Assembly (NCBI RefSeq): GCF_001466305.1
Contig: NZ_JWID01000002.1
Coordinates: forward strand, 250,255 to 314,254
Length of the DNA stretch: 64,000 nucleotides
Source of the DNA: Defluviitalea phaphyphila
GTDB lineage: Bacteria > Bacillota > Clostridia > Lachnospirales > Defluviitaleaceae
Direction: 5' to 3'
Of this stretch, positions 63,993-64,000 are shown in pieces. The position numbers and the translations under genes were made by a program. The notes under the pieces were generated by a model. That model made no database searches and was not told where the DNA came from. It worked only from the letters and a program-made list of their open reading frames with translations. Each line of letters begins with the position of its first letter. The stretch's first letter is position 1.

Positions 63993-64000
63993 TTAGGTGC

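Overview
The window is a chromosomal segment of a very AT-rich, endospore-forming, apparently anaerobic Firmicute of the class Clostridia. The support is the gene order tlyA-nadK-argR-recN-spoIVB-spo0A, the sporulation genes spoIVB, spo0A, splB and spoVM, a one-domain superoxide reductase, AAGGAGG-type ribosome binding sites, frequent TTG/GTG starts, and A/T-dominated codons. I cannot assign a genus from sequence reading alone. I saw no rRNA, tRNA, CRISPR array, insertion sequence or prophage.

Layout. (1) 1-9.2 kb: the end of dxs, then tlyA, nadK, argR, recN, spoIVB, spo0A, followed by a nucleosidase-like gene, spore photoproduct lyase and a short-chain dehydrogenase. (2) 9.2-39.4 kb: accessory and stress genes in short units. 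These include an MscS-type channel, a VIT1-type iron/manganese transporter with a ferritin-like head, a frameshifted Tet(M)-like GTPase, a YibE/F remnant, and a signalling block (hybrid histidine kinase, REC-PAS-GGDEF-EAL with a frameshift, ferritin, PAS-GGDEF-EAL-PilZ, HD-GYP, PilZ). Further on are a cupin, LemA/TPM, Ogt, two nucleic-acid repair or modification enzymes, superoxide reductase, a SteA/GT2/MraY-like trio, PPi-type phosphofructokinase and RqcH. (3) 39.4-58.2 kb: a long conserved Firmicutes block, yicC-remA-gmk-rpoZ-coaBC-priA-def-fmt-(DUF116, zinc protease)-rsmB-rlmN-stp-prkC-rsgA-rpe-thiN-spoVM / rpmB / asp23-like-fakA. It matches the Bacillus subtilis order I remember, with two genes inserted after fmt. 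(4) 58.3-64 kb: a rhomboid protease, then rplU-prp-rpmA-obg-yhbY-nadD-yqeK-rsfS behind an L21 leader.

How the genes work together. The first block joins isoprenoid, NAD and arginine control with DNA repair and the sporulation switch: SpoIVB signals across the forespore membrane and Spo0A is the master regulator. The 14-29 kb block looks like a cyclic-di-GMP response module. The hybrid kinase carries its own HPt domain and could feed the receiver of the neighbouring EAL protein. Both GGDEF domains have lost their signature, while one EAL and one HD-GYP keep theirs, so the local module appears to break down and sense the messenger rather than make it. The third and fourth blocks cover nucleotide supply, translation initiation (Def, Fmt), rRNA modification, ribosome assembly (RsgA, Obg, YhbY, RsfS) and Ser/Thr phosphorylation control (Stp/PrkC).

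Two genes (Tet(M)-like GTPase and REC-PAS-GGDEF-EAL) each have one single-base indel in a homopolymer. These are either real lesions or sequencing errors, and the sequence alone cannot decide. The most notable small genes are spoVM (26 codons) and an unnamed 47-codon membrane microprotein just upstream of it.
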